Translations under genes and position numbers: made by a program
The notes under the pieces: generated by a model
The model's input: the letters and a program-made list of their open reading frames with translations, nothing else
Told to the model about the DNA's origin: nothing
Database searches by the model: none
In this document: piece by piece, positions 62,367-64,000 of the stretch
Numbering within the stretch: position 1 is the stretch's first letter
Layout of the letters: each line of letters starts with the position of its first letter
Source of the DNA: Nocardia bhagyanarayanae
GTDB lineage: Bacteria; Actinomycetota; Actinomycetes; Mycobacteriales; Mycobacteriaceae
DNA: 64,000 nt
Assembly (NCBI RefSeq): GCF_006716565.1
Contig: NZ_VFPG01000001.1
Span: 124,001 to 188,000 of the forward strand
Direction: 5' to 3'

Positions 62367-63146
62367 ATGCTTGCCGAACAGGCCGCCGAGGCGATCGCGG
62401 AACGTACGGGAGTCGAGCGCCACCGGGTGGCCGTGGTGCTGGGTTCGGGGTGGCAACAGGCGGCCGCGGAGATCGGCGCGCCGTCGGCGTCGGTGTCGAT
62501 GCCGGAACTGCCCGGCTTCGGCGAACCGACCGCGCAGGGCCATGTCGGCGTGGTGCATTCGGTGCCCGTCGGTGAGACGCCGGTGCTGCTGCTGATGGGC
62601 CGCCAGCATCTCTACGAGGGCTATCAACCCGCGGACGTGGTGCACCCGGTGTCGGCCGCGGTGGCGGCGGGCGCGGAGATCGTGGTGCTGACCAACGCGG
62701 CGGGCGGCGTCCGGCCCGGTCTGCAGGTCGGCGAGCCGGTCCTGATCAGCGACCACCTCAATCTCACCGCCCGAACCCCGCTGGCGGGTGCCACCTTCGT
62801 CGATCTGGTCGACGCGTGGGACCCCGAATTGCGGGCGCTGGCAAGGGAAATCGACCCGAGCCTGAGCGAGGGCGTGTACGCGGGCCTGACCGGACCGCAG
62901 TACGAGACGCCCGCCGAGATCCGCATGCTGCGCACCATCGGCGCCGACTTGGTCGGCATGTCGACGGTGCTGGAGGCCATCGCCGCCCGCGCGCTCGGCG
63001 CCCGGCTGCTCGGCATCTCGCTGGTGACCAACCTGGCCGCGGGCGTGACGGGCGAGCACCTGTCGCACGCCGAGGTGCTCGCCGAGGGCAACGCGGCCGC
63101 GCCGAGACTCGGCAAACTGCTGCGCGGCGTGCTGGAGCGGCTCTAG
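62367..63146 (+). CDS. deoD: DeoD, purine nucleoside phosphorylase
   Basis: A 259-residue trimeric (class I) PNP that splits inosine or guanosine with phosphate in purine salvage. Phosphate site VVLGSGW, His81 (GRQHLYEG), [10 protein letters not shown], Glu180 (GPQYETPAE), the MST loop GMSTVLEA and Asn222 (VTNLAAG) are all in place. By position it matches Rv3307. The promoter lies in the second unit of a tandem duplication. The next gene, pmmB, starts right after its TAG. Confidence 0.95.
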   Translation: MLAEQAAEAIAERTGVERHRVAVVLGSGWQQAAAEIGAPSASVSMPELPGFGEPTAQGHVGVVHSVPVGETPVLLLMGRQHLYEGYQPADVVHPVSAAVAAGAEIVVLTNAAGGVRPGLQVGEPVLISDHLNLTARTPLAGATFVDLVDAWDPELRALAREIDPSLSEGVYAGLTGPQYETPAEIRMLRTIGADLVGMSTVLEAIAARALGARLLGISLVTNLAAGVTGEHLSHAEVLAEGNAAAPRLGKLLRGVLERL

Positions 63147-64000
63147 ATGCTGCGCTTCGGGACCGCCGGTCTGCGCGGGCCGCTGCGCGAGGGCCCGGAC
63201 GGCATGAACGTGACGACCGTGAGCAGGGCGACGGCGGGCGTGGTCGACTGGCTGCGCGGCCGATGCCTCGGCGGCGGTCACGTCGTGGTGGGCCGCGACG
63301 CGAGGCACGGTTCGCCCGAATTCGCCGCCGCGGTCGCGGAAATCTTCGCCGCGGCGGGCTTTCCGGTCACACTGCTGCCCGGCGCGGTGCCGACGCCGGT
63401 GGTGGCGTACGCGGTGCGCGAGCTCGGCGCGGTGGCGGGCGTGCAGATCACCGCGTCGCACAACCCGCCGGCGGACAACGGCTACAAGCTCTATCTCGAC
63501 GGCGGCTCGCAGTTGATCGCGCCCGCCGACACCGAGATCGAGCGCTGCATCGAGGCGGTCGGCGAATCGATCCCGCGTACACCGGTCGCCGAATCCGACG
63601 ACGCGGTCGTGCACCGCTATCTCGCGCGGGTGGCCCGGCTACCGGAACTCGTCGGCGGGCCGGGCGCGCGCGCCGACATCCGGATCGCGCTGACGCCGCT
63701 GCACGGAGTCGGCGGCGATCTCGCCGTGCGAGCGCTGGCCGCGGCGGGCTTCACCGACGTGCACGTGGTGGCCGAGCAATTCGCGCCCGATCCCGACTTC
63801 CCCACCGTCGCCTTCCCCAATCCCGAGGAGCCGGGAGCCGCCGATCTGCTGCTCGCGCTGGCCGAGCGGGTGGACGCCGACGTGGCCATCGCGCTGGATC
63901 CCGACGCCGATCGGTGCGCGGTCGGCGTGCCGGGCCCGGACGGGTGGCGGATGCTGCGCGGCGACGAAACCGGCGTGCTGCTCGGCGCTTGCGTGCTGCG
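63147..64000 (+). CDS. pmmB: PmmB-type phosphomannomutase/phosphoglucomutase (partial)
   Basis: First 284 residues of an alpha-D-phosphohexomutase that interconverts hexose 1- and 6-phosphates; the gene runs off the right edge. It has FGTAGLRG, the phosphoserine loop TASHNPP (Ser104) and the metal loop DPDADR (about 251-256). The ATG follows the deoD TAG directly, in the same frame, so the protein cannot start further upstream. It therefore lacks the 35-40 residues that precede FGTAGLRG in M. tuberculosis PmmB. No Shine-Dalgarno is obvious beyond GGAGCGG inside the deoD end, which suggests translational coupling. Confidence 0.93.
   Translation, partial: MLRFGTAGLRGPLREGPDGMNVTTVSRATAGVVDWLRGRCLGGGHVVVGRDARHGSPEFAAAVAEIFAAAGFPVTLLPGAVPTPVVAYAVRELGAVAGVQITASHNPPADNGYKLYLDGGSQLIAPADTEIERCIEAVGESIPRTPVAESDDAVVHRYLARVARLPELVGGPGARADIRIALTPLHGVGGDLAVRALAAAGFTDVHVVAEQFAPDPDFPTVAFPNPEEPGAADLLLALAERVDADVAIALDPDADRCAVGVPGPDGWRMLRGDETGVLLGACVL

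Overview
The window is a GC-rich actinobacterial chromosome segment, most likely Nocardia or a close relative in the Mycobacteriales. Starts are often GTG, and many start codons sit 6-8 nt behind a TANNNT box. The gene content follows the Mycobacterium tuberculosis neighbourhood from about Rv3276c to Rv3308: purE/purK, GtrA protein, PH-domain protein, birA, accD5, accE5, maf, sseA, accA3, lat, lrpA, pcd, lhr, nei, glpD2, lpdA, Rv3304-like, amiA1, amiB1, deoD, pmmB. Nocardia-type accessory genes lie between these. I could not run any search, so all names rest on motifs, length and synteny.

Layout. 1-14.6 kb: purine genes (purE partial, purK), a GtrA membrane protein, a two-component system, a PH-domain protein, an acyl-ACP desaturase, then the acyl-CoA carboxylase region (birA, accD5, accE5, maf, a SufR-like regulator, the rhodanese sseA, accA3) and a patatin-like lipase. 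14.8-19.6 kb: a membrane Ser/Thr kinase with a DUF4352 sensor, a DUF1707 protein with a small coupled partner, the C-terminal half of a broken MFS exporter, and a YVTN-propeller lipoprotein. 19.6-25 kb: lysine-to-aminoadipate genes (lat, lrpA, pcd), the initiator tRNA-fMet with a strong terminator, an AurF-like di-iron protein and an unknown acidic protein. 25-34.5 kb: a fused indolepyruvate:ferredoxin oxidoreductase, a conservon-type cluster (NIT sensor kinase, roadblock, DUF742) without its GTPase, and a GMC oxidoreductase. 34.6-41 kb: DNA-repair pair nei and lhr, then a histidine-phosphatase-like protein. 41-49.3 kb: three TetR-linked clusters (patatin + SDR, metallo-beta-lactamase fold, HpnE-like flavoprotein) and a double-MerR regulator facing a DUF6194 gene. 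49.3-54 kb: glpD and glpK, and a PLP aminotransferase. 54-56.3 kb: a DUF8176 membrane protein and a secreted proline-rich protein. 56.6-64 kb: lpdA, a gamma-glutamylcyclotransferase-like protein, amiB1-amiA1, an enoyl-CoA hydratase/isomerase, deoD and the start of pmmB.

Functionally, AccA3 (biotin carboxylase/carrier), AccD5 (carboxyltransferase) and AccE5 form an acyl-CoA carboxylase that BirA biotinylates. It would supply malonyl- and methylmalonyl-CoA for lipid synthesis, alongside the desaturase and the enoyl-CoA enzyme. Lat and Pcd convert lysine to alpha-aminoadipate under an Lrp-type regulator. GlpK and GlpD bring glycerol into central metabolism.

Main unusual observations: (i) a 14-bp palindrome, CTACT-N4-RGTAG, upstream of accD5, accA3 and the enoyl-CoA enzyme; (ii) an SseA whose catalytic cysteine is serine, in a locus that also lacks the SufE-like gene found there in M. 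tuberculosis; (iii) a two-part inverted repeat plus a 37-bp tandem duplication carrying the deoD promoter; (iv) seven in-frame copies of a 24-bp repeat inside lhr; (v) a perfect 18-bp-stem hairpin in a gene-poor spacer; (vi) an operator-like palindrome overlapping both promoter and ribosome binding site of the HpnE-like gene; (vii) about twenty predicted leaderless transcripts.
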